Assembly (NCBI GenBank): GCA_965153355.1
Contig: OZ231126.1
Span: 97,526,001-97,590,000 of the forward strand
DNA: 64,000 nt
Direction: 5' to 3'
Source: Flaccisagitta enflata
Taxonomy: Eukaryota; Chaetognatha; Sagittoidea; Aphragmophora
The position numbers were made by a program, and so were the translations under genes. The notes under the pieces are model-generated. The model did not search any database and was not told the DNA's origin. It saw nothing but the letters and a program-made list of their open reading frames with translations. How positions within the stretch are numbered: the first letter of the stretch is position 1; each line of letters opens with the position of its first letter. Shown piece by piece: positions 63,725 to 64,000 of this stretch.

Positions 63725-64000
63725 GTTAACATCTAATTCAACGTGTGCCATTGCTCTCACCATGAGTTCAGGACTATGACTATGTCAATGCCACAATTGT
63801 GTTGCATGATATATGACACGCTTGGGTGCTTCTCAAAGCAAAATTTGTATATTTTTTTTTCACCCTCTTAACCTAATATAGAGTGGCTAATTTAAGAATC
63901 TTTATCATTTTTCCGTTTGTTTAAAAAATTTATTTTGAAAACCTAATTTGCATAATGCAGTAGGATAAATAAACATGCTGATATTTTTTGAATTTGCCAT

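Overview
This window is non-coding-rich eukaryotic DNA, almost certainly from an invertebrate animal. The clade cannot be named from the sequence alone. The evidence is: GT-AG introns with matching phases, a CCAAT/TATA-like core promoter, Tc1-, hAT-, pogo/Tigger- and LINE-type remnants, and a very high load of microsatellites, mostly (AG)n, (AC)n, (TTTC)n and (GAAT)n. There are no operons, ribosome binding sites or bacterial features. Most long open frames are translations of simple repeats and are not genes.

Layout. From 1 to about 53 kb I see no convincing intact gene. This part is simple repeats plus transposons inserted into one another. Two large non-autonomous families dominate. Family A (at least 15 copies or fragments, 0.2-0.4 kb when simple) starts AACAAGGCC or AACAAGCCC. 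It carries a tandem array of about 10-bp units and a (GGTC)n-like tract, and ends in a hairpin, most often AGTCGCGTGCACGCGACT, followed by TAAAAA. Family B (7 copies) starts TAGTCGCAAAAGCG and ends in a GGCCCC/GGGGCC hairpin followed by GCTGCCC. Between long inverted arms it holds an array of 20-bp units. Both look like Helentron-type rolling-circle non-autonomous elements (inference). Other mobile DNA: a deleted Tc1 element inside a (TATG)n microsatellite (1401-1989), a TTAA-flanked element (4027-5001), a hAT-like element with an 8-bp target duplication (6796-7304), a Tigger-like element (38273-40218), a LINE reverse-transcriptase tail (36409-36740), and foldback elements at 9458-10247, 17650-18276, 47317-48255 and across about 43.19-49.5 kb.

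The last 11 kb hold the probable genes, all on the + strand. They are a terminal exon of an unknown Ser/Ala-rich protein (53547-53780), a long disordered exon with in-frame repeats (55687-57479), a three-exon single-pass membrane protein (58803-60098), and the start of a gene with a promoter at about 61.05-61.12 kb. Exons of that last gene (61187-61424, 62091-62459, 63599-63724) join in phase. They encode DSGFES and DSGHFS motifs, a polyGln run and a Ser-rich region, which suggests an IkB/Cactus-like N-terminus (inference). A further candidate terminal exon lies at 32946-33123.

Main points: hairpin arms change together within single copies of families A and B; several insertions have an unoccupied paralogous site in this same window that gives their exact edges; and gene-region minisatellites appear to be seeded from exon/splice-donor sequence.
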